A stretch of DNA of 64,000 bases, taken from NCBI GenBank assembly GCA_949297015.1, contig CASFRF010000067.1:1-64000 (forward strand). The letters run 5' to 3'. Of the stretch, positions 50,433 through 59,952 are shown in pieces; position 1 is the stretch's first letter, and the number at the start of each line of letters is the position of its first letter. Source of the DNA: an uncultured bacterium. GTDB taxonomy: Bacteria > Verrucomicrobiota > Lentisphaeria > Victivallales > Victivallaceae. The notes under the pieces are model-generated. The model ran no database searches. It was not told the origin of the DNA and worked only from the letters and a program-made list of their open reading frames with translations. A program made the translations under genes and the position numbers.

Positions 50433-51602
50433 TCAGCGTCCCCCGGTGACGGGACTGAACGCCGCCGCCCAGTCGAGATAGCACGCCCAGTCCTCCGGCA
50501 GCAAATCGTGCACCCCGGGGCGCCGGTGGCAGGCGCAGTATCCGGGAATCCCCCCGTTCGGCGGCAACTCGTCCCCCGGTTCGGGCACCGGAATCCCGAG
50601 CGCGCGCCATACCGGCAGCGCCTCGCGCCAGGCCAGAAACTCCCCCCGCGGATCGGCCCACAGATCCTCCGCCGCGCTGGCCACATGGAGCGGCCGCGGC
50701 GCCACCAGCGCCAGCAGCTGGTGCTGATCGACCGGCAGCTCGTTCTCCCGTCCGGCGAACTCGGCGAACCGGGGCGTGAACCAGTGCGGGAAACGCGAGG
50801 TGATCGCCGCCACCGATTCCCCGAAACAGCGCCGGGTCAGCGCCGCGCCGCCCTCCCCCGAATCGTTGGAAATCACCCGGGCGAACCGCTCGTCGTTGAC
50901 CCCGGCCCACAGTGCAGCCTTGCCCAGCCGGGAGTGTCCGAACACCCCGATCTGCGCCGGATCGAGCTCCGGCTGCCGGGCCAGCAGTTCGCGGATCCGG
51001 AGCAATCCCCAGGCCCAGGCGGCCAGCGCCGTGGCGGGCCGGGCGCAGCCCGGGAACAACCGGTGGATCCCCGTCTCCACCGCCCCGGGCTGATCGGGAC
51101 AGAGCTGACCGTAAAAGGCCGTGGCCGCGGCGAAGCCCCGGGTCAGAATTTCCGTCAGCGGCAACCGGTGGCAATAGGCGCCGACCTGATCCTGTCGGAT
51201 CGGGCCTTCCGGACCGATGCCGGAACTCGGAAACACGTCGGCTTCGGGGGTCACGCTGTGATTGCCGTAGAAGTTGAGTCCGCAGAACGCCGGAACGCGC
51301 CCCGGCCGCCGGGTCGGCAAATAGAGCAGGACATCGAGCTCCGCCGTCGCCGTTCCGTTCCGGAAGTGCAGCCGGAATTCGCGGCGCACCGCCAAGCCGT
51401 TCAGCGCCCCGGCGCGCTCCGCACGCAGCTCCGGGCGGGTCTCCTCCGGCGGCGGCGGAATCTCGCCGTAGAGCAGTTCGGCGAACTGCCGGAGCAACCG
51501 GGGGCGGAATTCGTCGCGCCAGCGCTCCGGCGTCATCCCCTCCGGCCAGACCGGGGGCAGTGTGTAGACCGGGACTTTGCTTTCATCGTAATTGGGTTCC
51601 AT
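50433..51602 (-). CDS. CE15-like (glucuronoyl esterase family) alpha/beta hydrolase
   Basis: A 389-residue alpha/beta hydrolase. The nucleophile elbow IGVFGHSRLGKAALWAGVND followed by RFARVISNDSGEGGAALTRR is the family signature of CE15-like glucuronoyl esterases. The likely catalytic His lies in PGVHDLLPEDW at the C-terminus. CE15 enzymes cleave esters between glucuronic acid of xylan and lignin alcohols. No signal peptide is seen at this start, so it may be cytoplasmic. ATG 51602 is chosen for the AAGGAGAAGG site; it lies inside the last 20 bases of the upstream GH106-like gene, to which it is coupled. Confidence 0.82.
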   Translation of the reverse strand: MEPNYDESKVPVYTLPPVWPEGMTPERWRDEFRPRLLRQFAELLYGEIPPPPEETRPELRAERAGALNGLAVRREFRLHFRNGTATAELDVLLYLPTRRPGRVPAFCGLNFYGNHSVTPEADVFPSSGIGPEGPIRQDQVGAYCHRLPLTEILTRGFAAATAFYGQLCPDQPGAVETGIHRLFPGCARPATALAAWAWGLLRIRELLARQPELDPAQIGVFGHSRLGKAALWAGVNDERFARVISNDSGEGGAALTRRCFGESVAAITSRFPHWFTPRFAEFAGRENELPVDQHQLLALVAPRPLHVASAAEDLWADPRGEFLAWREALPVWRALGIPVPEPGDELPPNGGIPGYCACHRRPGVHDLLPEDWACYLDWAAAFSPVTGGR

Positions 51603-53814
51603 CGCCTTCTCCTTGATTTTCATCGCCTCGGCAAACCAGCATCCGCGGCAGCCGGAAGGGCACAAAGCGCCAGGCCCGGTCCCAGGTCCGCGTCGACGGC
51701 TCCTCCGGATCGGCGAAGTTGCGCCGTCCGACCATCTGATCCGGACTGATCAGCGGCGCGTCGCCGCGCACATAGTGATGCGGCCCGAAATGGTTGAAGC
51801 CCGAAGGTGCAAGTTCCAATTCAAACGCCTCCTCCCGCCCCACAAACTCCGACGGCAGCGTCACCGTCCACGCCGGACCCCAGCACCAGGCGGAACGCCA
51901 CTCCCCGCAGCCGATCCGGGCCGCCGCCGCCGCCACTCCGGACAACCGCACCCGGTTGGTCTCCGGCGGCAGGGTCAACCGGGCACGGAACCGCAGCGGC
52001 ACATCGAGAAACGGCCACCCCGCCGCCACCAGATCCGCCCCGGGGCGCCGGGTCACCGGCCCCGGTTCAAAACCGCCCGCCGCCGGATAGACGCCGAAGG
52101 CGCCGCGCAGGTAGACGAACGGCCGGAACAGCGGTCGCGCCGTGGTGAACTCCAGCACGTTCTCCCGCGTCTGCTGCTCCGGGGTCAGCTCCGGCCCGCT
52201 CAGCGGCGTCCCGTTGAGCCGGAGCCCCGACACTTCGTCGGCGAACTCCAGACGGCACGCCTGCGCCCGGGTCCGCCAGCGCCAACGGACCCGGTGCCGC
52301 CGGACCGCCCGGCGCCCGGCACTCTCCAGCAACAGTGCGTTGTCCGGAACTTCCGCCAGCTCCCACGCCGGAGTTTCCACCACCTCCAGAAACCGGATCA
52401 ACTCGCGGTATACCCGCTTCCCGAGCCGGAACCGGCCGTCCGGAGCACGTTCTCCGCGCTCCGCCCAGGTCCGGTCGTCGGTCAGTTCAAAATCGGGAGC
52501 CTCCCCGGCGGCAAAGGCCAGCAGTTCCGCGTTGAGCCGTCCGGCGGCGCTCAGCGGGAAGTGGTCGCCGTCGTGAATGTTGGTTTGTGCCAGCTCACCC
52601 GCGGTGTAGCGCCGCATCAGCGCCCGATACGGCAGCACCACCAGTCGGGGACGCTCCGGTTCCGGCCCGGAGAGCGCCTGCCGCACCCGCGCCAGCACCT
52701 CGGCATAGGCCTCGCGCCAGGGCAGCGCCAGGGGCTGTGAGGGCGGCCAGTCCCGGATCGCCGGAGTGTCCAGCCGGTACTGCGCCAGATGCAGCACAAA
52801 ATCGGTCACCCCGTGCCGCCCGAGCCAGAGCAGATAGCGCTCCAGATCCTCCGGCTGCGCCCCCCAGCCCGCCCCGCCGAAGGCCTCGGCCAGACAGCGC
52901 CCGGACCCGAACTGCCGCGCCGCCGACGCCACCTGCACCGGAAAGAAATCATTCCCCGGGAATCGCTCCAGCGCATCCATTCCCGGCAGCGTGAACGCCT
53001 GCTGAATCCGACTGTTGGAGCCGACCACCGGCAGCTGGAAGCAGGGGTGCTCCTCGCCCTTGATGTGGCCGGTGAACTCCTTGCCGTAACGGCGGCACCA
53101 CGCCCGGTACGGCGTGAAAAAGTTCTCGATCAGCAGATCGTTCATCGTCTCGTAGAAATGGACCCGGAACTCCGCGGCCCCGGGCCCGTCGAAGAACAGC
53201 AGCGGTAGTTTTTCGCGCGCCCCGGCGCCCAGCGCCGCCAGCAGACAGGACGAACCGGCCACCCCCGCCAGCTCCGGCTGCGGCTCCCAGGTGGCCCCGG
53301 ACTCGGGTTCATCGGCGAAGAAGGCCTCGATCTGCTCGAAGGCCTCGGGTTTCAGCCCCCGCCGGTAGCGCTCGTGAACCAGCTCCAGAAACAGCCGCCC
53401 CCCCTCCGGCTGGAAGGGATCCACGCCGCTCACCGGCTGCCAGTAGAGACAGGCGTACCCGCCGTCGGGCGCGGTGAATTCGACCAGCGCGTCGTCCCGC
53501 CGCCGCCGACTGAGGTCGAGCCGCCGGGCGCCCCAGTCCGGATGCAACTTCAGAATTTCGCCGTTGGCGGTGCCGGAAGGCCAGCCGTTCTCATCGTAGA
53601 GCCAGAAGCGCAGCCCCAGCCGCCGGGCCTCCAGAATCAGGTCGGAAAGCAGCGCCAGATACTCCGGCCCCAGATAGGGCGGAATTCCCGGATAATTCCG
53701 CGGTTGAAACACCACCCCGTCCAGCCCGTGCTCCCGGAACCGGGCCAGCTGCGTGAACAGACGCTCCCGGTCCAGCCGGTCGTTGATTGCCCAGAATGCG
53801 TAAAAGCGAACCAT
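51583..53814 (-). CDS. GH106-like glycoside hydrolase (alpha-L-rhamnosidase type)
   Basis: A 743-residue protein. The N-terminal barrel has FWLYDENGWPSGTANGE near residue 70, a hallmark of GH106-like rhamnosidases. AFFADEPES and GKEFTGHIKGEEHP could hold the acidic catalytic residues. The C-terminal third is beta-sandwich-like. There is no signal peptide. The gene is coupled to the CE15-like esterase, so the pair would process a rhamnose- or uronate-bearing oligosaccharide imported into the cell. The family assignment rests on motif recognition. The exact substrate is unknown. Confidence 0.7.
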   Translation of the reverse strand: MVRFYAFWAINDRLDRERLFTQLARFREHGLDGVVFQPRNYPGIPPYLGPEYLALLSDLILEARRLGLRFWLYDENGWPSGTANGEILKLHPDWGARRLDLSRRRRDDALVEFTAPDGGYACLYWQPVSGVDPFQPEGGRLFLELVHERYRRGLKPEAFEQIEAFFADEPESGATWEPQPELAGVAGSSCLLAALGAGAREKLPLLFFDGPGAAEFRVHFYETMNDLLIENFFTPYRAWCRRYGKEFTGHIKGEEHPCFQLPVVGSNSRIQQAFTLPGMDALERFPGNDFFPVQVASAARQFGSGRCLAEAFGGAGWGAQPEDLERYLLWLGRHGVTDFVLHLAQYRLDTPAIRDWPPSQPLALPWREAYAEVLARVRQALSGPEPERPRLVVLPYRALMRRYTAGELAQTNIHDGDHFPLSAAGRLNAELLAFAAGEAPDFELTDDRTWAERGERAPDGRFRLGKRVYRELIRFLEVVETPAWELAEVPDNALLLESAGRRAVRRHRVRWRWRTRAQACRLEFADEVSGLRLNGTPLSGPELTPEQQTRENVLEFTTARPLFRPFVYLRGAFGVYPAAGGFEPGPVTRRPGADLVAAGWPFLDVPLRFRARLTLPPETNRVRLSGVAAAAARIGCGEWRSAWCWGPAWTVTLPSEFVGREEAFELELAPSGFNHFGPHHYVRGDAPLISPDQMVGRRNFADPEEPSTRTWDRAWRFVPFRLPRMLVCRGDENQGEGDGTQLR

Positions 53815-53847
53815 CTTGATCTCAACTCCCGGCCCCGCACGGCCTGT

Positions 53848-55221
53848 TTATTTGCGGAATTTCCGAACTCCGCGCCGCAACCACCTCCGGCCATACCGGA
53901 AAACCCCCTCCACCCGGGTCAGTTTCCGCCGGGCCCCCGGCTCCACTTCCACCTCCTCCACCCGGTCCAGCGAACGCATCAGCGGCGGCATCAGCGACGG
54001 GCTCTTGGCCGCCCCCAGAATCTGCGTCGGATAGACGCTGCGGTGACCGATGGCGATGTAGCAGACCACGCAGGCGATCGCGGCATAGGCGCTGATATCA
54101 GCCCCGAACAGCTCGATCGCCATGACCGTGCTGGCGATCGGCGTATTGGTGCACCCCGCCAGCAGCGCCACCAACCCGATCCCGGCGAACACCGCCGGAT
54201 CCAGCTGAAAAACCTGCGCAAAGGCGTTCCCGGCGGTCGCGCCGACAAAGGTGATCGGCGTCAGCACGCCGCCCACGCCCCCGGCCGCCATGGTGGTGGC
54301 GGTGGTGAACATCTTCCACAAAAACCAAGTCAGCGGCATTTTTTCGCCGGCGGTCGCCTGATTGATGATCGGCAACCCGAGCCCGCAGAAATCGGTGCTG
54401 ATGCCGCCCGCCACCGCCACCAGAATCAAACCGCCCAGCAGCGCCCGCCAGATCCGCCGCTCCCGGAATTTCCGGCCCAGAAAACCGGCCAGACGCAGCA
54501 GCTCAATGAACAAATACCCGACCATGGCCAGAAACAGCCCGGCCCCCGCCGCCTGCAGAAACAGCAGCGGCGAAAACTCCTCGATCGGGATGTACGAATA
54601 GTGATAGACCTGCCCCAGATACTTGGTGGTCTGAAAGCCGATCACCGAGGAGACCAGCGAAGGCAGCAGCACCTCCTGAAACACCATCCCCAGCACCAGC
54701 ACCTCCACCGCGAACAGCGCCCCCGCCACCGGCGTTCCGAACACTGCCGCGAAACCGGCGCTGATGCCGCAGATGGTCACTTTTTTGCGGTCGCGGTCCT
54801 CCAGCCGCAGACAGTCGCTGGCCAGCGATCCGACTCCGGCTCCGAGCACGGCACAGGGGCCCTCCTTGCCCGCGGAACCGCCGGCGGTCAGCGTGATCAG
54901 CGTCGCCAGCAGCTTCACCGGGATCTGCACCACGTTCATCCGCCCGGAGCGCTTGTGGACCGCTTCGATCACCTGTTCCGTGCCGTGCCCCTCGCCCGCC
55001 GGGGCCAGATACTTCATCAGCAGCGAACTTACCACCAGCGCCAGTGGAATGAACCAGAAAAACCAGGCGTACTGCCAGCGCCAGTGGTTCAACCCCAGCT
55101 CCAGCAGATAGAGGAACAGCGCGGCCAGACTGCCGACCAGAATCCCGATCAACGCCGCCAGCGACATCCACTTGACGATGCTGACCAACAGCACGATCTC
55201 TTCAAAAACCTGCTTTTTCAT
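53848..55221 (-). CDS. ClC-family chloride channel/transporter with Val at the proton-glutamate position
   Basis: A 457-residue polytopic protein of the ClC family. The gating glutamate is present: GGSAGKEGP, Glu120 (E. coli ClcA E148). The residue matching the intracellular proton glutamate E203 appears to be Val174 (ALFAVEVLVLG versus ILFIIEEM), as in true channels. The GSGIP motif is replaced by GHGTEQ. Late helices include GGVGGVLTPITFVGA and HRSVYPTQ. The start is uncertain: ATG 55221 lies directly after the V-ATPase terminator T-run without a ribosome site, and an ATG at 55242 is inside the terminator stem. It may depend on read-through from the V-ATPase operon. Confidence 0.88.
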   Translation of the reverse strand: MKKQVFEEIVLLVSIVKWMSLAALIGILVGSLAALFLYLLELGLNHWRWQYAWFFWFIPLALVVSSLLMKYLAPAGEGHGTEQVIEAVHKRSGRMNVVQIPVKLLATLITLTAGGSAGKEGPCAVLGAGVGSLASDCLRLEDRDRKKVTICGISAGFAAVFGTPVAGALFAVEVLVLGMVFQEVLLPSLVSSVIGFQTTKYLGQVYHYSYIPIEEFSPLLFLQAAGAGLFLAMVGYLFIELLRLAGFLGRKFRERRIWRALLGGLILVAVAGGISTDFCGLGLPIINQATAGEKMPLTWFLWKMFTTATTMAAGGVGGVLTPITFVGATAGNAFAQVFQLDPAVFAGIGLVALLAGCTNTPIASTVMAIELFGADISAYAAIACVVCYIAIGHRSVYPTQILGAAKSPSLMPPLMRSLDRVEEVEVEPGARRKLTRVEGVFRYGRRWLRRGVRKFRK

Positions 55222-55223
55222 CG

Positions 55224-55261
55224 AAAAAACAGCCGGAGACATCCCTGCGGATGCCTCCGGC
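55224..55261 (-). terminator. Terminator after the V-ATPase B subunit gene
   Basis: GCCGGAG-A-CATCC with GGATG-C-CTCCGGC (55232-55244 with 55249-55261, one A-C mismatch, four-base loop), followed on the minus strand by T6 (55224-55229). It ends 15 bases after the B subunit stop. Confidence 0.85.
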
Positions 55262-55276
55262 GCTCCCGGTTCGGAT

Positions 55277-56584
55277 CTACTCCTGCTCCGTTTTTTTCGG
55301 CCAGAACTCGCGCACCAGATCGGTCTTGATTCCGACCTCGCTCGGCTCGAAGCACTCGGCGAGCGTCTGCCAGGCCAGATCCAGCGCCGGCTCCAGCGCG
55401 ATGTTGACCGAAAGGTCCATCATCCGCTCCTCGAACAGCTTGCCGTACTTCAGCAGCTTCTTGTCCCAGGCGCTCATCTGGAAGCCCATGCTCTGCTTTT
55501 CCAGCGCGCTGCGGTAATCGGCGTAGAGCCGGATCATCGAGTCCATGATCGCCCGGTGATCCTTGCGGGTCTTGCCGTTGACCTGCTGCTTGAGCCGGCT
55601 CAGCGACCCGAACGGCTCGATCCGGCCGTGCCGCAGGTAGAACTGCCCCTCGGTGATGTACCCGGTGTTGTCCGGAACCGGATGGGTCACGTCGTCGCCC
55701 GGCATGGTGGTCACCGCCAGAATGGTGATTGAACCGGCGCCGTCGAAGTCTACCGCCTTCTCATAGCGGCTGGCCAGCTGGCTGTAGAGGTCGCCGGGGT
55801 AGCCGCGGTTGGCCGGGATCTGCTCCATGGTGATGGCGATCTCCTTGAGCGCGTCGGCGAAGTTGGTCATATCGGTCAGCAGCACCAGCACCCGCTTGCC
55901 CTGCAGCGCGTAGGCCTCGGCCACCGCCAGCGACATATCCGGCACCATCAGGCACTCCACCACCGGATCGGCGGCGGTGTGGATGAACAGCACCGAGCGC
56001 GACAGCGCGCCGTGCTCTTCGAGCGTGTTGCGCAAGTAGAGGTAGTCGTCGTATTTGAGCCCCATGCCGCCGAGGATGATCACATCCACCTCCGCCTGCA
56101 GCGCGATCCGGGCCAGCAGCTGGTTGTAGGGCTCGCCGGCGATGGAGAAGATCGGCAGCTTCTGCGATTCGACCAGGGTGTTGAAGATGTCGATCATCGG
56201 GATCCCGGTCCGGATCATGTTCCGCGGCAGAATGCGCTTGGAGGGATTGACCGAGGGGCCGCCGATTTCGATCAGGTTGTCGGTGACCTCCGGCCGCTGA
56301 TCGCGCGGCGCGCCGCGCCCGTTGAACACCCGCCCCAGCAGATCGTCGGAGCCGGAAATCTCCATCGGACGCCCCAGAAACCGGACCTGGTCGCCGGTGC
56401 TGATGCCGCGGCTCCCGGCGAACACCTGGAGCGAAACCTGATTGTCCTGCAGCCGGATCACCTGGGCCAGCGAAGTGCCCCGGGCGCCGGTGACTTCGGC
56501 CAGTTCGTTGTAGGCGACGCCGTCGGCCTCGACCGTGATCACGTTGCCGGCGATGCGGTTGATTTTATGGTAGACCTTACGCAT
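55277..56584 (-). CDS. atpB: V-type ATP synthase subunit B
   Basis: A 435-residue V/A-type ATPase non-catalytic subunit [54 protein letters not shown] (degenerate P-loop), [17 protein letters not shown] and [18 protein letters not shown]. It starts at the ATG at 56584, overlapping the A subunit end by eight bases; the longer open frame upstream is antisense-like noise. It is the last V-ATPase gene before a terminator: subunits D, I and K are not here. Confidence 0.96.
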   Translation of the reverse strand: MRKVYHKINRIAGNVITVEADGVAYNELAEVTGARGTSLAQVIRLQDNQVSLQVFAGSRGISTGDQVRFLGRPMEISGSDDLLGRVFNGRGAPRDQRPEVTDNLIEIGGPSVNPSKRILPRNMIRTGIPMIDIFNTLVESQKLPIFSIAGEPYNQLLARIALQAEVDVIILGGMGLKYDDYLYLRNTLEEHGALSRSVLFIHTAADPVVECLMVPDMSLAVAEAYALQGKRVLVLLTDMTNFADALKEIAITMEQIPANRGYPGDLYSQLASRYEKAVDFDGAGSITILAVTTMPGDDVTHPVPDNTGYITEGQFYLRHGRIEPFGSLSRLKQQVNGKTRKDHRAIMDSMIRLYADYRSALEKQSMGFQMSAWDKKLLKYGKLFEERMMDLSVNIALEPALDLAWQTLAECFEPSEVGIKTDLVREFWPKKTEQE

Positions 56585-58313
56585 AGCGTTTGCACTCCTC
56601 GATTTTGGCGTTGATCGCCTGCTCCTGGCGCTTGAAATCCTCGTTCTGGAACGGCAGATAGTTCCAGTCGATGAAGAGCTGGCGCAGTTCCAGGAAGTAA
56701 CGCCGGGCCGCGTCGCGATCGGCGAAGTCAAATTCGGTACCGAGCACTTCGACCACCCGCGCGAAGACATAGCGCTGACGCTCGGCGTCGGTGGCGCCGT
56801 CCACCGGATCGAAGGTGTTCTGCTGCAAATAGACGTAGTCGAGAAACTCGCTCTTGAGGTAGACCACGAAGTCGGGCAGCGCGGTGCCGTCCTCGCCGAT
56901 GACCTTCATCATCTGGTTGACCTCGGCCCCCTGACGCAGCACCGAGCGGGCGAAGGCCACGCTCTCCTCGGGCGCCACGCCGCGGTATTTGCTCCAGGAG
57001 TCCAGCGGATGGATCGAGGGGAAGCGCCGGGCGTCCGAGCGCTCGCGCGAAAGCCCCAGGAAGCAGCCCACCACCTTCAGCGTGGCCTGCGTCACCGGCT
57101 CCTCGAAGTTGCCGCCGGCCGGGCTCACCGCGCCGCCGATGGTCACGCTCCCGAGCTCGCCGCTGCGCAGCCGGACCAGTCCGGCCCGCTCGTAGAAACT
57201 CGCGATCAACGACTCCAGATAGGCCGGAAAGGCCTCCTCGCCCGGGATCTCCTCCAACCGCCCGGACATCTCGCGCAGCGCCTGCGCCCAGCGACTGGTG
57301 GAGTCGGCCAGCAGCAGCGCGTTGAGTCCCATCTGCCGGTAGTACTCGGCCAGCGTCACCGCGGTGTAGACCGACGCCTCGCGCGCCGCTACCGGCATGC
57401 TGCTGGTGTTGCAGATGATGATCGACCGGTCGATCAGCGTCTTGCCGGTCCGCGGGTCCTGCAGATGCGGGAATTCGCGCAGGATTTCCACCACCTCGCC
57501 CGCCCGCTCCCCGCAGGCGGCCACGATCACCACGTCGGCCTCGGCGTACTGACTGATCGCGTGCTGCAGCACGGTCTTGCCCGCGCCGAACGGCCCCGGC
57601 GTGCAGAAGGTTCCGCCCACCGCCACCGGGAAGAAGGTGTCGATGATCCTCTGGCAGGTCACCAGCGTACTCTCCGGCAACAGCTTTTCAGCGTAGTCGG
57701 TGATCGGAATTTTGACCGGCCAGCGCTGCACCATGGTGAGATTGGCGCTCTCGCCACGCTCATTGGAAGCGACCGCGATCACCTCGTCCACGGTATAATC
57801 CCCGGCCGGTTTCAGCGCCGTCAGCTCCCAGTTTCCGCGCCAGGTCAGCGGGACCATGATGTAGTGCTTGAAAATCCCCTCCGGAACATACCCGATCCGG
57901 TCGCCGGGGCGGACTTGGTCGCCGACCTTGGCCAGCGGCGTGAACGCCCACTTCCGTTCGCGGTCCAGCGCATTGAGATAGACCCCTCGTTTCAGGAAGA
58001 AGCCGGAGCGCTCCCCCAGCTGGGGCAGCGGATTCTGCAGACCGTCGAAGACCTGGGTCAGCAGCCCGGGCCCGAGCTCCACCGAGAGCAGCTCCCCGGT
58101 GAACTCCACCGCGTCGCCGATCTTGAGTCCGTTGGTGCTCTCGTAACTCTGGAGGTCGGCGCGGTTGCCGCGCACCCGGATCACCTCGCACTTGAGCCGT
58201 TCCTCGCCGACCACGGCAAAGGCCACTTCGTTCTGGGTCACTTTGGCGGAAAACTCAACGGTCAGCATGTTGCCATTGACGCCCACCACCGTTCCCGTAT
58301 TGCCATCGAGCAT
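56577..58313 (-). CDS. atpA: V-type ATP synthase catalytic subunit A
   Basis: A 578-residue catalytic subunit. The P-loop [17 protein letters not shown] (about residue 238), [35 protein letters not shown] in two conserved blocks, and the A-type-specific insert at about 110-220 are present. Together with B it forms the V1 head that hydrolyses or makes ATP. The protein is slightly short (often about 590). It lies between E and B, with a 44-base gap after E. Confidence 0.97.
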   Translation of the reverse strand: MLDGNTGTVVGVNGNMLTVEFSAKVTQNEVAFAVVGEERLKCEVIRVRGNRADLQSYESTNGLKIGDAVEFTGELLSVELGPGLLTQVFDGLQNPLPQLGERSGFFLKRGVYLNALDRERKWAFTPLAKVGDQVRPGDRIGYVPEGIFKHYIMVPLTWRGNWELTALKPAGDYTVDEVIAVASNERGESANLTMVQRWPVKIPITDYAEKLLPESTLVTCQRIIDTFFPVAVGGTFCTPGPFGAGKTVLQHAISQYAEADVVIVAACGERAGEVVEILREFPHLQDPRTGKTLIDRSIIICNTSSMPVAAREASVYTAVTLAEYYRQMGLNALLLADSTSRWAQALREMSGRLEEIPGEEAFPAYLESLIASFYERAGLVRLRSGELGSVTIGGAVSPAGGNFEEPVTQATLKVVGCFLGLSRERSDARRFPSIHPLDSWSKYRGVAPEESVAFARSVLRQGAEVNQMMKVIGEDGTALPDFVVYLKSEFLDYVYLQQNTFDPVDGATDAERQRYVFARVVEVLGTEFDFADRDAARRYFLELRQLFIDWNYLPFQNEDFKRQEQAINAKIEECKRYA

Positions 58314-58357
58314 ATCCGTATTCCTTATCTCTTGTACCAGCCGTCAAGCCGGGAACT

Positions 58358-58954
58358 TCACTTCAACAGCTCCGCCAGCCGGGGACCGGCGTAAGCGGTG
58401 ACCAGCGCGCTGATCGCCTCATCGGTAAAATCGAAGTAGACCCCGGAATCGGAGACCTCGACCTCCAACCCGCCCGTAATCGCACTGTCGGGAAACAGCC
58501 GGGGCTGACTCCGGAAACTCCCGGCGAGCGCTCCGCGCAGCGCCGCGTCGAGCGCGGCGGTGTCGGCAACCGCGGTCCGGATGGTGACCTCGGCATTGGG
58601 ATTGGCGGCGAAGGCGGTCAGCACCGCCCGGACGATCTCGGTCATCAGCGCCGGAGTCAACGCCTCGCGGGCGGCGCCGTCGATCGCCAGCTTCAACCGC
58701 CGCTCGAGTTCCGCCCGCAGCTCCAGCAACACATCGCGGGCGGCCTGTTTAACCGCGCTTTCGCCACGCTCGCGGAGGTTTTCCGCTTCGGCGGCGGCGG
58801 CCTGCCGCTGCTGCTCAGCCTCGGCCTTGGCGGCACTTACAATTTTTTCAGCCTCAGCCTTGGCCTCGGCCAGAATACGGGCCCGTTCAGCCTCGGCGCG
58901 CTTGACGCCCTCCTCATTGATTTTGGTCAGGAGACTCTGCAGATCTTCGGCCAT
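58358..58954 (-). CDS. atpE: V-type ATP synthase subunit E
   Basis: A 198-residue peripheral-stalk subunit E. The N-terminal half is a long charged Ala-rich coiled coil (residues 15-95, with repeats such as AEAKAEAEKIVSAAKAEAE). The C-terminal half is the small globular domain with ITGGLEVEVSDSGVYFDFT near residue 160. The ATG follows TAAGGAGG. It is the first gene of the E-A-B operon; the small DUF2764 gene seen between E and A in chlamydiae is absent. Confidence 0.92.
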   Translation of the reverse strand: MAEDLQSLLTKINEEGVKRAEAERARILAEAKAEAEKIVSAAKAEAEQQRQAAAAEAENLRERGESAVKQAARDVLLELRAELERRLKLAIDGAAREALTPALMTEIVRAVLTAFAANPNAEVTIRTAVADTAALDAALRGALAGSFRSQPRLFPDSAITGGLEVEVSDSGVYFDFTDEAISALVTAYAGPRLAELLK

Positions 58955-59005
58955 GGTTCCTCCTTAGCGCGAATGCTTACCGTTACGACAAGATATATTT
59001 CTGAT

Positions 59006-59034
59006 AATGTAACGGTTTTTTTCCGCAATGCAAA
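59006..59034 (-). promoter_or_regulatory. V-ATPase operon promoter (TTTGCA N17 TACATT)
   Basis: TTTGCA (59029-59034) and TACATT (59006-59011) with a 17-base spacer. The -10 lies within a perfect CCGTTAC/GTAACGG inverted repeat (58980-59014 region) that could form a hairpin or an operator. Confidence 0.72.
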
Positions 59035-59076
59035 CCCATTTCGCCGATTTTTCCCGATTTCGGGACGCCGTCCGCT

Positions 59077-59787
59077 TCAGGGGCGACGGCTGTCGAGCAA
59101 AATTGAGCGTACCGGATAGGCCCAGGCCAAGGTATAAAGCGGCGCCATGTCGTTGATTTTCAGCTCTTCGGAGCCGAACTCCCGCTGCTGCAACTCGATC
59201 GCCCCGTTCCGGCTCCGGTAGTAGTAAAGCGCGGGCGGGCGGTTGTGCAGCCGGGCCAGCACCAGCTGGCCGTCACGCGGATAGTCGTCGCCACCGAGCA
59301 GGATCAAACTGTCCGACGGCAACCGGAAGCGAGTCCGGTACTCGTTGACCCGAACCGCCAGCGAGGCCCCCCGAACCAGTTTCCCCAGTTCGTACTCCAG
59401 GTACCGCCGGGCGAAATCGGTACAGGACTCCAGGGCCGGTTGGAACCACATCAATGAGCGGCAGGAGATCACCGGCAGCGCCGTTTGCGACACCTTCACC
59501 CGGGGCCACAGACGGATCCCCCGGCAGCTTTCGGGCTGCCAGCGCAATACCCGGGAACTGATCACCATGGCATAAAACACCGCCGCCTCCCTCCTGCTCA
59601 TCTGAAAGTAATCCACCAGCTTCGCAAGATGAGCAGAACTTAAACACATCCGTTCATGCTTGATCTGGCTGATCGCCGGGGCTGAAACGCCCAGCAGCTT
59701 CGCCAATTCCCCCTGTCTCATCCCGCGCTCCACCAGGAACGTCTCCAGCACCGGCCAACCATTGATGTGATTCTGTTCCGACACCAT
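59077..59787 (-). CDS. HTH repressor with CI-like layout
   Basis: A 236-residue protein. Residues about 15-70 are an XRE-type helix-turn-helix (GMRQGELAKLLGVSAPAISQIKH, then LSSAHLAKLVDYFQMSRREA). The C-terminal part (SLILLGGDDYPRDGQLVLARLHNRPPALYYYR) recalls the beta-rich S24/LexA-like domain of phage repressors. I see no Ser-Lys pair that I could assign with confidence, so autocleavage is doubtful. ATG 59787 follows CAGGAG. It is divergent from a Cro-sized gene (59953-60132). An inverted repeat at 59800-59817 lies between its promoter and start and may be an operator. Confidence 0.75.
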   Translation of the reverse strand: MVSEQNHINGWPVLETFLVERGMRQGELAKLLGVSAPAISQIKHERMCLSSAHLAKLVDYFQMSRREAAVFYAMVISSRVLRWQPESCRGIRLWPRVKVSQTALPVISCRSLMWFQPALESCTDFARRYLEYELGKLVRGASLAVRVNEYRTRFRLPSDSLILLGGDDYPRDGQLVLARLHNRPPALYYYRSRNGAIELQQREFGSEELKINDMAPLYTLAWAYPVRSILLDSRRP

Positions 59788-59799
59788 ATTTTCTCCTGT

Positions 59800-59817
59800 G
59801 TTAATTATTAGATTAAC
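59800..59817. promoter_or_regulatory. Inverted repeat, candidate operator
   Basis: GTTAAT-N6-ATTAAC is a perfect inverted repeat in the 5' leader of the repressor gene, between its -10 element and its ribosome site. Its place suggests autoregulation. Confidence 0.5.
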
Positions 59818-59826
59818 CGATTGGTA

Positions 59827-59855
59827 ATGATAGTACACCCTGCCGTTAACTGCAA
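59827..59855 (-). promoter_or_regulatory. Promoter of the repressor gene (TTGCAG N17 TATCAT)
   Basis: TTGCAG (59850-59855) and TATCAT (59827-59832) on the minus strand with a 17-base spacer, about 40 bases before the start codon. Confidence 0.65.
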
Positions 59856-59885
59856 GAGAAAAAACGATTTTTTTTGATTTTTTTG

Positions 59886-59914
59886 TTGCCGGAAGTCAAA
59901 TTATTCAATATATT
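59886..59914 (+). promoter_or_regulatory. Promoter of the Cro-like gene (TTGCCG N17 TATATT)
   Basis: TTGCCG (59886-59891) and TATATT (59909-59914), spacer 17. It is divergent from the repressor promoter; the two -35 elements are 30 bases apart, leaving room for shared operators. Confidence 0.65.
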
Positions 59915-59952
59915 TAAGCATTGGCTAAACGAAAGAAAGGAATTCACTGAAA

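Noticed and set aside
55231-55242. ClC start codon at 55242
   Set aside because: This ATG is inside the stem of the V-ATPase terminator; the ATG at 55221 gives a more plausible N-terminus, although neither has a good ribosome site.
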